DNA of 64,000 nt from Formosa sp. Hel1_31_208 (GTDB lineage Bacteria > Bacteroidota > Bacteroidia > Flavobacteriales > Flavobacteriaceae). The DNA lies in contig NZ_LT629733.1 of NCBI RefSeq assembly GCF_900104785.1, positions 3,017,001-3,081,000 of the forward strand. Reading direction: 5' to 3'. Position 1 is the first letter of the stretch. Each line of letters starts with the position of its first letter. Made by a program: the position numbers and the translations under genes. Below, in pieces: positions 46,607-55,410 of the stretch. A model generated the notes under the pieces. That model saw only the letters and a list, made by a program, of their open reading frames with translations. It searched no databases and was not told where the DNA came from.

Positions 46607-49078
46607 ATGAAAATCCTTACCCAAGTGTGCATTTTTTTATATGCCCTAGTAGCATTTGCACAACCTCCAAAATTAGAATTAAAAAATGGAACTGTAACAG
46701 GTCGTGTTATCGATGCAGAATTACAACAACCTTTACCTTATGTAAATGTGATTATTAAAGACCTCTCTGATACTATTATCACCGGTGGCATCTCTAATGA
46801 TGATGGTAGCTTCAAAATTGAAAAGTTACCCGATGGTAAATTTATAATTGAAATCACGTACATAGGATATAAAACTATATCCAAAGAAACCACCCTCGAA
46901 AGAGGAAAACGAAACATTAATCTTGGTGATCTGTACCTTAATGAAGATACTGAAAGTCTCGAAGAAGTCACCGTTATTGCTGAAGTGTCTACCATTCAAC
47001 AAAAAATAGACCGAAAAGTTATAAATATTGGTAAAGACCTCACTACATCAGGACCTACAGCGTCTGATATCATGAATAACATTCCTTCGGTAAATATCGA
47101 TCAACAAACGGGTGATATTTCTTTACGTGGTAATCAGAATGTGCAAGTCATGGTGGATGGAAAACTATCCAATATTCCTGCGGCTCAGCTCTTACGACAG
47201 ATTCCTTCAACGTCTATAAAACAAATTGAACTCATCACGAATCCTTCAGCAAAATACAACCCTGAGGGGATGAGTGGTATCATCAATATTATCTTACATA
47301 AGAATGTAAATATTGGTTTTAACGGAAATCTTAATTTGGGACTTACCTATCAATTAGAACCAAAGTTTAACAGTTCTATTGATATGAATTACAGAAATGG
47401 GAAGCTTAATTTCTACGGAAGCTACGGTAATAATATTTCAGATAACCGTAATACTGGATTGCTAACACAAACTGAGGCCGATGTATCTCAAACCTTCAAC
47501 TTTTTAGACCAGCGTAATTCGCATTTATTTAAGTTTGGTGTCGATTATTATATCAATGATAAGAATACATTTTCAATCTTTACAAATCAAAATATTTTTG
47601 ATGGTGGTACAATAGGTCAAACGAATCTTTTCCCTATCTCTAACCCCACTAACGGTCAATTTCAAGATTTCGACAATATGAATGATAATAATAGTCAGCA
47701 ATACAATGCAGATTACAAATTAGATTTTGAAAAGGAAGGTCATAACATTGAATTAGAAGTCGATTACAATACATATGAAAGTGATTTAGAAACGGTGAAT
47801 ACATTTACTGGTAATCTAGTGAGACCGAACTTTGATGAGTTTACTGATACTGAACGCAATCGTACAACGATAAACTTAGACTATGTCAACCCCCTATCTG
47901 AAACTGCTAAATTAGAATTAGGCGTTCAAGCTCGATTATTTGATAATACCATCACATATAATTCTGATGCGCGTGTACAAAATGAATTTGGCGATTTTAT
48001 TCCAACACAAACACTTTTCGATTATGAAAGAAATATCTATTCGGCATATGTGAGTTATGGGAAAAAGTTAGATAAATGGTCGTACCAACTAGGAGTAAGA
48101 GCAGAAACTGTACAAGTTGATGCCTTGGCTATCGACACAGATTTGACGAATGATACCACTACTAATTTCCCATTTGAAAATGACTATTTTCAGGTATATC
48201 CTTCAGCATTTGTAACCTATACTGCTTCAGATAAGAATTCGTATCAATTTAGTTATAGCAGACGTGTGGATCGTCCAGGCGTTGGACAAGTAAATCCAAT
48301 ACCTGAATTTAACACCCCTTTAATTTCTCAATTTGGAAATCCTGAACTAGAACCTCAATTCACAAACTCTCTAGAAGTAAACTATACGAGAAATCTTGAA
48401 AAAGGAAGTATTACAGCCGGCGTATTCTATAGGCTCATCGAAAATGAGATTAACCAAGGGGTATTTGTTGACCGTTCCAGTTTAGGTTCGGGTCGTGTGA
48501 TCTTAACTAATGATAATTTTGACAATACTTCAGCCTATGGATTAGAAATTTCTAGTAGCTACAAACCAACAAAATGGTGGAGTTTTAATGCTAGTTTTGA
48601 TTTATATGCACGGAAACAAACTGGTATTGCTGAGTCTTTAGATCCAACAATTATTGATCCTGCTGAAACAGATATCAACCTTAACAAGGTAGAGGTAGAT
48701 AACATCATATACAACTTTAGAATCTTTAATAATTTTAAAGCAACCAAGAAATTATCGTTCTCTGCTTTTGCAATGTATAGAGGAAAAGATACAGGTCTAA
48801 ATTTTGAAATGGATCCAATGTACTTTGTAAATCTTGGTATGCGCTATAGCTTTCTTGAAGATAACAGAGCGACGTTTAGCATGAATTTCAACAATGTATT
48901 TGACACACAAGAAATCTCTATTGTAAGTGAACGTCCGTTTAGACAAACAGTAAACTTTCAGCCAGAATTTAGCACCATATTTGTTGGTTTATCTTACCGC
49001 TTTGGAGGTGGGAAATACAGAGCAAAATCTCGTAAGAGACGAGATAATGATGAAAAATCAGGCGGAGGTCTCATGTAA
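46607..49078 (+). CDS. outer-membrane beta-barrel receptor (TonB-dependent-receptor-like)
   Basis: An 823-aa outer-membrane protein. A signal peptide ends near residue 18 (VAFA|Q). A carboxypeptidase-regulatory-like beta-sandwich follows (about 27-115, GTVTGRVIDAELQQPLPYVNV), then a plug domain (about 130-235, SDIMNNIPSVNIDQQTGDISLRG; NPSAKYNPEGMSGIINI) and a barrel ending in an aromatic strand (IFVGLSYRFGGG). The C-terminus has a basic tail after the last strand (KYRAKSRKRRDNDEKSGGG), which is unusual for barrels that end at the last strand. It probably imports a large or scarce substrate; no SusD partner is present. Confidence 0.9.
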   Translation: MKILTQVCIFLYALVAFAQPPKLELKNGTVTGRVIDAELQQPLPYVNVIIKDLSDTIITGGISNDDGSFKIEKLPDGKFIIEITYIGYKTISKETTLERGKRNINLGDLYLNEDTESLEEVTVIAEVSTIQQKIDRKVINIGKDLTTSGPTASDIMNNIPSVNIDQQTGDISLRGNQNVQVMVDGKLSNIPAAQLLRQIPSTSIKQIELITNPSAKYNPEGMSGIINIILHKNVNIGFNGNLNLGLTYQLEPKFNSSIDMNYRNGKLNFYGSYGNNISDNRNTGLLTQTEADVSQTFNFLDQRNSHLFKFGVDYYINDKNTFSIFTNQNIFDGGTIGQTNLFPISNPTNGQFQDFDNMNDNNSQQYNADYKLDFEKEGHNIELEVDYNTYESDLETVNTFTGNLVRPNFDEFTDTERNRTTINLDYVNPLSETAKLELGVQARLFDNTITYNSDARVQNEFGDFIPTQTLFDYERNIYSAYVSYGKKLDKWSYQLGVRAETVQVDALAIDTDLTNDTTTNFPFENDYFQVYPSAFVTYTASDKNSYQFSYSRRVDRPGVGQVNPIPEFNTPLISQFGNPELEPQFTNSLEVNYTRNLEKGSITAGVFYRLIENEINQGVFVDRSSLGSGRVILTNDNFDNTSAYGLEISSSYKPTKWWSFNASFDLYARKQTGIAESLDPTIIDPAETDINLNKVEVDNIIYNFRIFNNFKATKKLSFSAFAMYRGKDTGLNFEMDPMYFVNLGMRYSFLEDNRATFSMNFNNVFDTQEISIVSERPFRQTVNFQPEFSTIFVGLSYRFGGGKYRAKSRKRRDNDEKSGGGLM

Positions 49079-49143
49079 AAATAAAGTTTAGTAGCCTTCA
49101 TAAATAGTTGATGGTTAGTGTTAATGTTAGGTTATTAAATAAG

Positions 49144-49173
49144 AAAGCCCAAGACTAAAAAGTCTTGGGCTTT
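49144..49173 (+). terminator. terminator of the outer-membrane receptor gene
   Basis: A perfect 13-bp stem (AAAGCCCAAGACT / AGTCTTGGGCTTT) with an AAAA loop and a TTTT-type tail. Confidence 0.92.
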
Positions 49174-49479
49174 TGTTGTTAAAAGATTATCCATGCACTG
49201 GGAGATGATTAAAATATCCGACTTAAATTATGTAAAAACATAAGTATTCGTTTTTTCAGAGTTAGTTTTAAAACACAAAAACGCTGATTAGTCGAAAAAA
49301 AAACCAAAGCAATCTTGTTTTGGATTTTTTTAAAACGAATGAATTTGTGTTAATTGAGCGTTAAAACTGTTAAGAAATAAAATAAAATAGAAATTCTAGC
49401 GTCTATAGAGTGTGATAAGTTTTAAGGCTAATCAGTTTAGTGAATCACTGTTTTATAGTTTTAGTGTTTTTCAATAAAT

Positions 49480-49493
49480 TGGTTAATAGCAGA
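49480..49493 (+). other. intergenic motif copy B (TGGTTAATAGCAGA)
   Basis: A full match to TGRTTAATAGCWGA directly abutting the palindromic terminator at 49493-49524. Confidence 0.4.
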
Positions 49494-49524
49494 AAAATCC
49501 CAAAGTTTAAACTTTGGGATTTTT
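49493..49524. terminator. palindromic terminator with no obvious gene
   Basis: AAAAATCCCAAAGTTT is followed at once by its exact reverse complement, a 32-bp perfect palindrome with T-tracts at both ends. On the minus strand it could close the small membrane protein gene at 49546-49729. On the plus strand it would close a short RNA. Confidence 0.7.
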
Positions 49525-49545
49525 TGTTTTATTAACAAATGAAGC

Positions 49546-49729
49546 TTAAGTGCTTTGCTTCCGACTTAAGTAAATAGCATAAACTCCAATAATCAATAGA
49601 ATCCCTGATGCTGAAAGCCCATAAATATCATTATCGTGCCTTAGCCCTCTAAATTGATTACCAAACATGATGCTGCAAGCTATAAGAAGTAAACCTGCAC
49701 CAGCATTGTTTCTTTTTTTTGTTTTCCAT
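49546..49729 (-). pseudogene. frameshifted small two-helix membrane protein
   Basis: From the minus-strand ATG the frame stops after about 23 codons. From just behind a run of eight A's, the next frame encodes a clean membrane protein: GAGLLLIACSIMFGNQ, a polar RGLRHDNDIYG turn, then SGILLIIGVYAIYLSRKQST and a stop. Removing one A from the run (7 A's) joins the ATG to this frame as a 60-aa protein beginning MENKKRNNAGAG with two helices. So this is either a slippage-inactivated gene, a phase-variable gene or a sequencing error in the homopolymer. The palindromic terminator sits 22 nt beyond the stop. Confidence 0.6.
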
Positions 49730-49841
49730 CTTTTCGGGTATTAGTTAGAATCTAAAGATAGTATTAAATTCCTTATTTTAAGGAGCTCAGAATGAGCGTT
49801 TCAAAATCCTAATATTTTTTTGGATACTTTTTTGAATATAG

Positions 49842-50414
49842 ATTGATTTTATAAATAAAAAAAAGATTGTTTCAAGATCTATCGACGGAACATCTACTTG
49901 GGAAGAAAAATCTCTAGATACTGATATACTTATCAGTCCCACCAGTATAGTTGAAAGATCTAATAACGGTAATAGTACTCATACTCATGGTAGTTTTGTT
50001 TTAGGAAACCTTCAAATGACTTGGTCTGGCACCGAAAACAATGGTGGGACTCATGGAAGTGCTACTTTGACTGATCAATTAGCTCCAGGTTTAGATGTTA
50101 GTGTTACCATGGAAACTGATTGCGTTAATGCCATTGGAAATGAAGTGGTGTACGTAGGACGTATTACAGAATCTATTGACCCTACTAATTTTTTATTTAG
50201 AGTTGGAAATAAAATCTCTTTAAAAGTGATAGATAATGGTCAAGGTAATAATGCTCCAGCAGATCAATTTGGTGGTTTGTTTATTTCAATAGGTGGATTT
50301 TTCGGAGGCGAGCCACAAGTTTGTGAATCTCTTGGACAGCCAAATTTTTCAGCTTGGGAAGGCCTGCCAACAACTGATATACCAGCACCTGGAAGCGTTA
50401 AAATAAACAACTAA
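49842..50414 (+). pseudogene. 5'-truncated secreted-type protein remnant
   Basis: The frame is open from 49842 to the stop at 50414, but the first in-frame ATG is at 50016, in the middle of a coherent domain. Upstream codons already read as protein (RSIDGTSTWEEKSLDTDILI, then SNNGNSTHTHGSFVLGN). No signal peptide or start exists in any frame before it. The retained part (GSATLTDQLAPGLDVSVTME; IDPTNFLFRVGNKISLKVIDNGQG) resembles small secreted beta-rich proteins that share the VVDNGEG/DQ motif. I infer loss of the promoter, start and signal peptide. Its terminator is intact. Confidence 0.6.
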
Positions 50415-50447
50415 AATCAACAAACTTTAGAGTTTTACATTTCAAAT

Positions 50448-50490
50448 AAAAGTGAAGTCGTCAATACGTTTTATTGTCTACTTCACTTTT
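50448..50490 (+). terminator. terminator of the truncated gene remnant
   Basis: An 11-bp stem (AAAAGTGAAGT / ACTTCACTTTT) with a 21-nt loop and TT tail, between convergent genes. Confidence 0.7.
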
Positions 50491-50554
50491 TTGTTTGCAA
50501 TAAATTATTAGATTTTTTTCAGATAGAATCAGCTGAAACACAAAAAGAAATGTC

Positions 50555-51559
50555 TTACCACTTTATAATCACACTTCCCCAAGTAAACCCACTACCAAAA
50601 GCTGCTAAAACCACATTATCTCCTTCTTTTATTTTTCCTTCTTCCCATGCTTCGGTTAATGCAATAACGACAGAGGCTGCTGTCGTATTACCATACTTCA
50701 TGATATTATTAAAAACTTGGTCATCCCTAAGACTAAATTTCTTCTGAATAAACTGTGCTATTCTTAAATTCGCTTGATGCGGAATTAACATATCAATGTC
50801 TTCGCGTTGCAAACCATTTTTAGCCAAACCTTCCATAATGACTTCGCTAAAACGAACGACTGCATTTTTAAATACAAAGGTACCGTCCATATATGGGAAA
50901 TAGGATAAATCTTCATCGCCAGCTTCAATAATTTCTGGAACCCAATGTGCAATACTTGGCGATGCCACAATAAGTTTATCTGCATATTTACCTTCGCTAT
51001 GTAAGTGTGAAGATAGTATCCCTTTTGTAGTATCCTCTTCTCTACTTAACACCGCAGCGCCTGCTCCATCGCCAAAAATAACCGTAACACCACGACCTCT
51101 TGTACTTTTATCTAATCCGTTACTGTGATATTCGGCTCCAATAACGAGAATGTTCTTATACATTCCTGTTTTTATAAATTGATCAGCTACCGAAATTGCA
51201 TAGATAAAACCAGAACACTGATTTCTTACATCCAAGGCTCCAACGGTAGGCATATCTAACATATCTTGAATTTGCACACCACAGCCAGGAAAATAATAAT
51301 CTGGACTCAAGGTAGCAAATACGATAAAATCAATGTCATCTTTGGTTATACCTGCACGCTCAATGGCTATCCTAGCAGCTTTTGCACCCATAACTGCCGA
51401 TGTATCTTCTGTGCCTTCTTTAATCCAACGTCTTTCTTTTATACCAGTACGTTCTTGTATCCATTCATCATTGGTGTCCATCATATTAGATAGATCATCA
51501 TTTGTCACTACATTATCAGGAAGATACTTTCCTAAGCCAATTATTTTCGAATTATACAT
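50555..51559 (-). CDS. fabH: beta-ketoacyl-ACP synthase III
   Basis: A 334-aa condensing enzyme that starts fatty acid synthesis by joining acyl-CoA and malonyl-ACP. The catalytic triad is complete: Cys115 (VRNQCSGFIYA), His261 (IPHQANLRI) and Asn291 (YGNTTAAS). The frame continues 21 codons upstream, but MYNSKIIGLGKYLPDN is the family start and the extension would run through the -7 element. It is a little longer than E. coli FabH (about 317 aa) and may be one of several paralogues, for example with branched-chain preference. Confidence 0.94.
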   Translation of the reverse strand: MYNSKIIGLGKYLPDNVVTNDDLSNMMDTNDEWIQERTGIKERRWIKEGTEDTSAVMGAKAARIAIERAGITKDDIDFIVFATLSPDYYFPGCGVQIQDMLDMPTVGALDVRNQCSGFIYAISVADQFIKTGMYKNILVIGAEYHSNGLDKSTRGRGVTVIFGDGAGAAVLSREEDTTKGILSSHLHSEGKYADKLIVASPSIAHWVPEIIEAGDEDLSYFPYMDGTFVFKNAVVRFSEVIMEGLAKNGLQREDIDMLIPHQANLRIAQFIQKKFSLRDDQVFNNIMKYGNTTAASVVIALTEAWEEGKIKEGDNVVLAAFGSGFTWGSVIIKW

Positions 51560-51586
51560 AGTAAAATTTAGTGTTAAATAAGTATG

Positions 51587-51594
51587 CAAAATTA
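51587..51594 (-). promoter_or_regulatory. -7 element (TAATTTTG) for fabH
   Basis: A full TAnnTTTG match on the minus strand, 27 nt before the chosen ATG and inside the longer reading frame, which argues for the shorter start. Confidence 0.5.
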
Positions 51595-51657
51595 ACCATT
51601 TCAGACTGAAATTCATCCGCATTCGTTATGCGTGCATAATATATTACAAGATGTCAG

Positions 51658-51687
51658 TTTGTCACGTTATCGGTATTGGTATCTTTT
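51658..51687 (+). promoter_or_regulatory. candidate htpG promoter
   Basis: TTTG, an 18-nt spacer, then TATCTTTT: a good -33 with a one-mismatch -7 element, 47 nt before the htpG ATG. No CIRCE-type inverted repeat is seen. Confidence 0.4.
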
Positions 51688-51734
51688 TTGTCTAGAGTAA
51701 GCTATTAACATTATTTAAATAAAACATATATATC

Positions 51735-53621
51735 ATGACAAAAGGAAATATTAATGTATCGGTAGAAAATATTTTTCCGCTCATTAAAAAATTCTTGTAT
51801 AGCGATCACGAAATATTTTTACGTGAATTAATTAGTAATGCTACAGATGCCACGCTTAAACTAAAACATCTAGCGAGTATTGGTGAATCTAAAAGTGAGT
51901 ACGGAAATCCGCAAATTGAAGTTAAAATAGACAAAGATGCTAAGAAGCTTCATATCATCGATCAAGGTGTTGGTATGACTGCTGAAGAAGTTGAAAAATA
52001 CATTAACCAAATTGCCTTTTCTGGTGCTGAAGAGTTTCTTGACAAATACAAAGATGCAGGCAAAGATGCTGGAATTATTGGTCATTTTGGATTAGGATTC
52101 TATTCTGCATTCATGGTGGCTGAAAAAGTAGAGATTATTACTAAGTCTCATAAAGACGAACCTGCAGCACATTGGACCTGTGATGGATCTCCAGAATTCA
52201 CCTTAGAAACTTCTGATAAAACGGAAAGAGGATCAGAAATTATTCTTCATATTGCTGAAGATTCTACAGAGTTTTTAGAAGAAGGAAGAATAAGCGAGTT
52301 GTTATTGAAGTATAACAAGTTCATGCCAATTCCAATTAAATTTGGAACAAAAGAGGTGAATGTAGCACTTCCTGAAGATGCTCCAGAAGATGCAAAACCA
52401 GAAAAAACAACTGTAGATAATATCATAAATAACCCTAATCCAGCATGGACCAAACAGCCAACTGAGTTAGAAGATGAAAACTATAAAAGTTTTTACCGCG
52501 AGTTATATCCTGCACAATTTGAGGAGCCGTTATTTCACATTCATTTAAATGTAGATTATCCGTTTAACTTAACAGGAATATTGTATTTCCCGAAGATGAC
52601 GAATGATTTAAACATTCAGAAAGATAAAATTCAACTTTATCAAAATCAAGTCTATGTGACTGATAATGTTGAAGGTATTGTCCCAGAATTCTTAACCATG
52701 TTAAGAGGTGTTATCGATTCTCCTGACATTCCATTAAACGTATCTCGTTCTTATTTACAAGCTGATGGTGCGGTGAAGAAAATATCTTCATACATCACAC
52801 GTAAAGTGGCTGATAAGTTAAAGTCGTTATTCAATTCTAATCGTGAAGATTTCGAAAAGAAATGGGATGACATTAAAATAGTCATTGAATACGGAATGCT
52901 TTCAGAAGAAAAATTCTTCGAAAAAGCTGATGCTTTTGCTTTGTATCCAACAGTGGATGGTCAATATTACACTTACGAGGAATTATTCAATAAAATTAAA
53001 GCTAAACAAACCGATAAGGATGATAAGCTAGTTATTTTATATGCTTCGGATGTGGATGCGCAACATTCATATATCGAATCTGCTAAAGCAAAAGGTTATG
53101 AAGTATTACTATTAGATTCTCCTATAGTTTCGCATTTAGTTCAGAAATTAGAAACGTCGAAAGAGAATATTTCTTTTGCACGAGTTGATGGTGATCACAT
53201 AGATAATCTCATCAAAAAAGAAGACACCACAATTTCTAAACTTTCCGAAGAGGAAAAAACAAAGTTGGATGAATTATTAAAAGAGGTGATTCCTTCAGAA
53301 AAATTCATGGTACAATTAGAGGCTATGGATAGTGATGCGTCTCCATTTATCATTACACAACCTGAATTTATGCGTCGCATGAAAGAGATGCAACAAACTG
53401 GTGGAGGTGGAATGAATATGTTTGGCAATATGCCAGAGATTCATAATCTTATTGTAAATACAAACTCTGAATTGGTTGGCGAAATACTCAACACTAAAAC
53501 TAAGAAGAAACAAGAGCGTTTGATTACTCAAAGTTTAGATTTGGCGCGATTATCTCAAGGTTTACTCAAAGGTGAAGAGTTAACAAATTTCATTAAGCGT
53601 AGCTATGATATGATTAAATAA
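51735..53621 (+). CDS. htpG: molecular chaperone HtpG (Hsp90)
   Basis: A 628-aa cytoplasmic ATP-dependent chaperone dimer. The N-terminal GHKL ATPase has LISNATDAT (Mg/ATP asparagine), DQGVGM and GHFGLGFYSAFMVA. The middle domain has the catalytic-loop arginine region RGVIDSPDIPLNVSRSYLQ. The C-terminal dimerisation domain carries a glycine/methionine stretch (MQQTGGGGMNMFGNMPE), a feature common in Bacteroidota HtpG. Length is normal. Confidence 0.97.
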   Translation: MTKGNINVSVENIFPLIKKFLYSDHEIFLRELISNATDATLKLKHLASIGESKSEYGNPQIEVKIDKDAKKLHIIDQGVGMTAEEVEKYINQIAFSGAEEFLDKYKDAGKDAGIIGHFGLGFYSAFMVAEKVEIITKSHKDEPAAHWTCDGSPEFTLETSDKTERGSEIILHIAEDSTEFLEEGRISELLLKYNKFMPIPIKFGTKEVNVALPEDAPEDAKPEKTTVDNIINNPNPAWTKQPTELEDENYKSFYRELYPAQFEEPLFHIHLNVDYPFNLTGILYFPKMTNDLNIQKDKIQLYQNQVYVTDNVEGIVPEFLTMLRGVIDSPDIPLNVSRSYLQADGAVKKISSYITRKVADKLKSLFNSNREDFEKKWDDIKIVIEYGMLSEEKFFEKADAFALYPTVDGQYYTYEELFNKIKAKQTDKDDKLVILYASDVDAQHSYIESAKAKGYEVLLLDSPIVSHLVQKLETSKENISFARVDGDHIDNLIKKEDTTISKLSEEEKTKLDELLKEVIPSEKFMVQLEAMDSDASPFIITQPEFMRRMKEMQQTGGGGMNMFGNMPEIHNLIVNTNSELVGEILNTKTKKKQERLITQSLDLARLSQGLLKGEELTNFIKRSYDMIK

Positions 53622-53625
53622 GCTC

Positions 53626-53646
53626 ATACTGAACTCGGTTCAGTAT
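53626..53646. repeat. REP-like palindrome after htpG
   Basis: ATACTGAAC / GTTCAGTAT, a perfect 9-bp stem with a 3-nt TCG loop, 4 nt after the htpG stop. The core resembles ACTGAA...TTCAGT REP-type palindromes that are scattered in many genomes. It has no U-tract, and a separate terminator follows. Confidence 0.5.
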
Positions 53647-53659
53647 CTTACAAATAACT

Positions 53660-53689
53660 AAAACCACTTTGTTCACTCAAGGTGGTTTT
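53660..53689. terminator. bidirectional terminator between htpG and the haloperoxidase-like gene
   Basis: AAAACCACTTTG / CAAGGTGGTTTT (one G-T wobble) with a 6-nt loop. It is nearly identical to the terminator at 60800-60829. Its last base touches the stop codon of the convergent gene. Confidence 0.88.
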
Positions 53690-55068
53690 TAATTAGAAGA
53701 CAAATCAAAATTATTCACGGCATCTGATATTTCATAACCCAGTCGCAGTCCTTCGGCACAATCAATTCGCATATGCACGCCAAGAGGGACTCTTGAGAAG
53801 GCAGCATCTTCAACCATATCAGTGATCGCATTAAACTGTCTTGGCGTTCCTCTAAATTCCGTTCTTCCTTCATGAGAACGATCTGTGAAATTAATAGTGT
53901 TTCCAAAAAAATCGATAAAAACGCCTCCAGCTGCCGAAACAAAACACGAATGCCCCGAAGGGTAACTTGGGAATGATGGATTTGGCCAGTTAATAAACCT
54001 ATAAAGATTGGTTTCATAATCGGCATCAATAAATTCTTGAATATATACATTTGGTCGCATCACCATGTAGTTATATTTATCAGCCCATGTTGACACTGCT
54101 GCATCATTAAGAGCGAATCCCAATTTTAGTAATAGCGCTAAAGATGCATCATGACTGAAATCATTCTGTACAATTAATTGATTGGCAATAGAAATTTGTC
54201 TGCCAGGTGGGCTCATCATTAATCCTTCAACATCATCAGACCAAAACTCTGCAATCCATAAATCTTCATTATCTTCAGCCTTTGCTGCATTATTCACAGT
54301 ATACACCTCACTCATTTGTGCAAAATATTCGCTATTTGAAGCTTCGCTATAATCAAGGGGTGGTAAACTGCTAGTTTCAACAGAAGAAATCACAAAGGTG
54401 CGCACAGATTCCCAATACGGAAATAAGGCGCGTTCTGGATCTGCACTATATGTCCAAAACCCTTCACCAACAGGTGGCTCATAAGATAATGGTTGTGGTT
54501 CTAGTATCTGTGTTTCTGCTTGAACATCTGTCTGACTATAGGCGATTACTTGGTCCGCTACATAACTGCCCCATTGCCGAGAATCTAGTAATAATTCATT
54601 AGACATGTTTTCTGCTAGCGCACTCTCTTTTGTGGTTTTAAACACGTCTATTTCTCCTTCAACGTCACCCGACGTATTATACATAAAGTGGTTCATGACC
54701 GCAGCATAGCAAGTATTTAACGCCACATTTTTATCTATACTCTCAGCTCGTTGAGACGTATCAATAGTTAAATTCTCAAGCCTTGTTGTATTAGAATTAA
54801 ACCCTGTGATGTCAGCAACTACAGTTTCATAAGCGGCAAGATGAATATACGCTAATGCTCTAGCCGTTGCATTTGGACGCATACCGAATGAATACCGATC
54901 TTGCTGCAACCATATACCGTTCCACTCAATTATAAGTTGGGTCGTTTCATCAGAAACCAAAGGATCATCAGGACTTGGAATTAATTGACCATCGTCAGTA
55001 TTACACGAACCAAATAAAAGCAGAGCGAATACCAACGTTAGCATCCAATTTAAGCGAGTAGTTTTCAT
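53689..55068 (-). CDS. vanadium-dependent haloperoxidase-like PAP2 lipoprotein
   Basis: A 459-aa lipoprotein (lipobox cysteine 22, FGSC). The core is the PAP2/vanadium haloperoxidase fold with all three signature blocks: K-x6-RP (KYNYMVMRP), SYPSGHSC, and SR-x5-H-x3-D (SRVPLGVHMRID). Haloperoxidases oxidise halides with peroxide, and relatives are acid phosphatases. The sequence cannot separate the two, but the length and all-helical character favour the haloperoxidase-like group. The frame could start 3 codons earlier at TTG; ATG is preferred. Confidence 0.87.
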   Translation of the reverse strand: MKTTRLNWMLTLVFALLLFGSCNTDDGQLIPSPDDPLVSDETTQLIIEWNGIWLQQDRYSFGMRPNATARALAYIHLAAYETVVADITGFNSNTTRLENLTIDTSQRAESIDKNVALNTCYAAVMNHFMYNTSGDVEGEIDVFKTTKESALAENMSNELLLDSRQWGSYVADQVIAYSQTDVQAETQILEPQPLSYEPPVGEGFWTYSADPERALFPYWESVRTFVISSVETSSLPPLDYSEASNSEYFAQMSEVYTVNNAAKAEDNEDLWIAEFWSDDVEGLMMSPPGRQISIANQLIVQNDFSHDASLALLLKLGFALNDAAVSTWADKYNYMVMRPNVYIQEFIDADYETNLYRFINWPNPSFPSYPSGHSCFVSAAGGVFIDFFGNTINFTDRSHEGRTEFRGTPRQFNAITDMVEDAAFSRVPLGVHMRIDCAEGLRLGYEISDAVNNFDLSSN

Positions 55069-55410
55069 TTCCTTCAATTTACTTTAATACTAATAGCACA
55101 AGCATTAATCAACACAAAAAAAACGCTTTGTCTCCTTATTTCGATTTAATTCTGAATTAAAAAGTAGAGTTCCTTAATCGACTAATGATACTTACAAGTT
55201 AAATTAATTTTTAAAAAAGACTATTTTTTTAAAGTGATTTTTTGTAAAAAACATGTATGTCATTTTATACTTACCCATGTTAAATGAAACCTGTTGTTCT
55301 ATATGTGTCACAAAATAAACCGATCATCTGTTTTTTTAAACAAAAAAACGTTCCTTGAGTATTTTTCTTATGATTTTATGTATCTTAAGATGGTTAGTAA
55401 CCATGTAAAA
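55069..55410. other. divergent regulatory region upstream of the Crp/Fnr gene
   Basis: About 340 bp, very A/T-rich, with long T and A runs. No coding frame is convincing; one frame is open but lacks family similarity before 55411. It contains the palindrome at 55390-55404 and an A/T hairpin near 55330. Promoters for both flanking genes should lie here, but no exact TAnnTTTG is seen. Confidence 0.4.
55390..55404. promoter_or_regulatory. palindrome ATGGTTAGTAACCAT before the Crp/Fnr gene
   Basis: A perfect 7-1-7 inverted repeat ending 6 nt before the chosen ATG. The TAAC/GTTA half-site letters resemble those of the dyad at 57157-57174. It may be an autoregulatory operator; this is inference only. 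Confidence 0.35.

Larger units (their letters stand above)
49174..49545. other. gene-free region with an orphan terminator
   Basis: About 370 bp with no coding frame. It holds a copy of the TGRTTAATAGCWGA motif and a perfect 32-bp palindrome that acts like a terminator, although the receptor gene is already closed by its own terminator 320 bp earlier. A short untranslated transcript is possible; a TAAGTTTT near 49418 is only a weak promoter candidate. Confidence 0.4.

Noticed and set aside
50016..50414. Ordinary 132-aa gene starting at the ATG
   Set aside because: The coding pattern clearly continues upstream of that ATG and the mature-type protein would lack a signal peptide, so a truncated remnant fits better.
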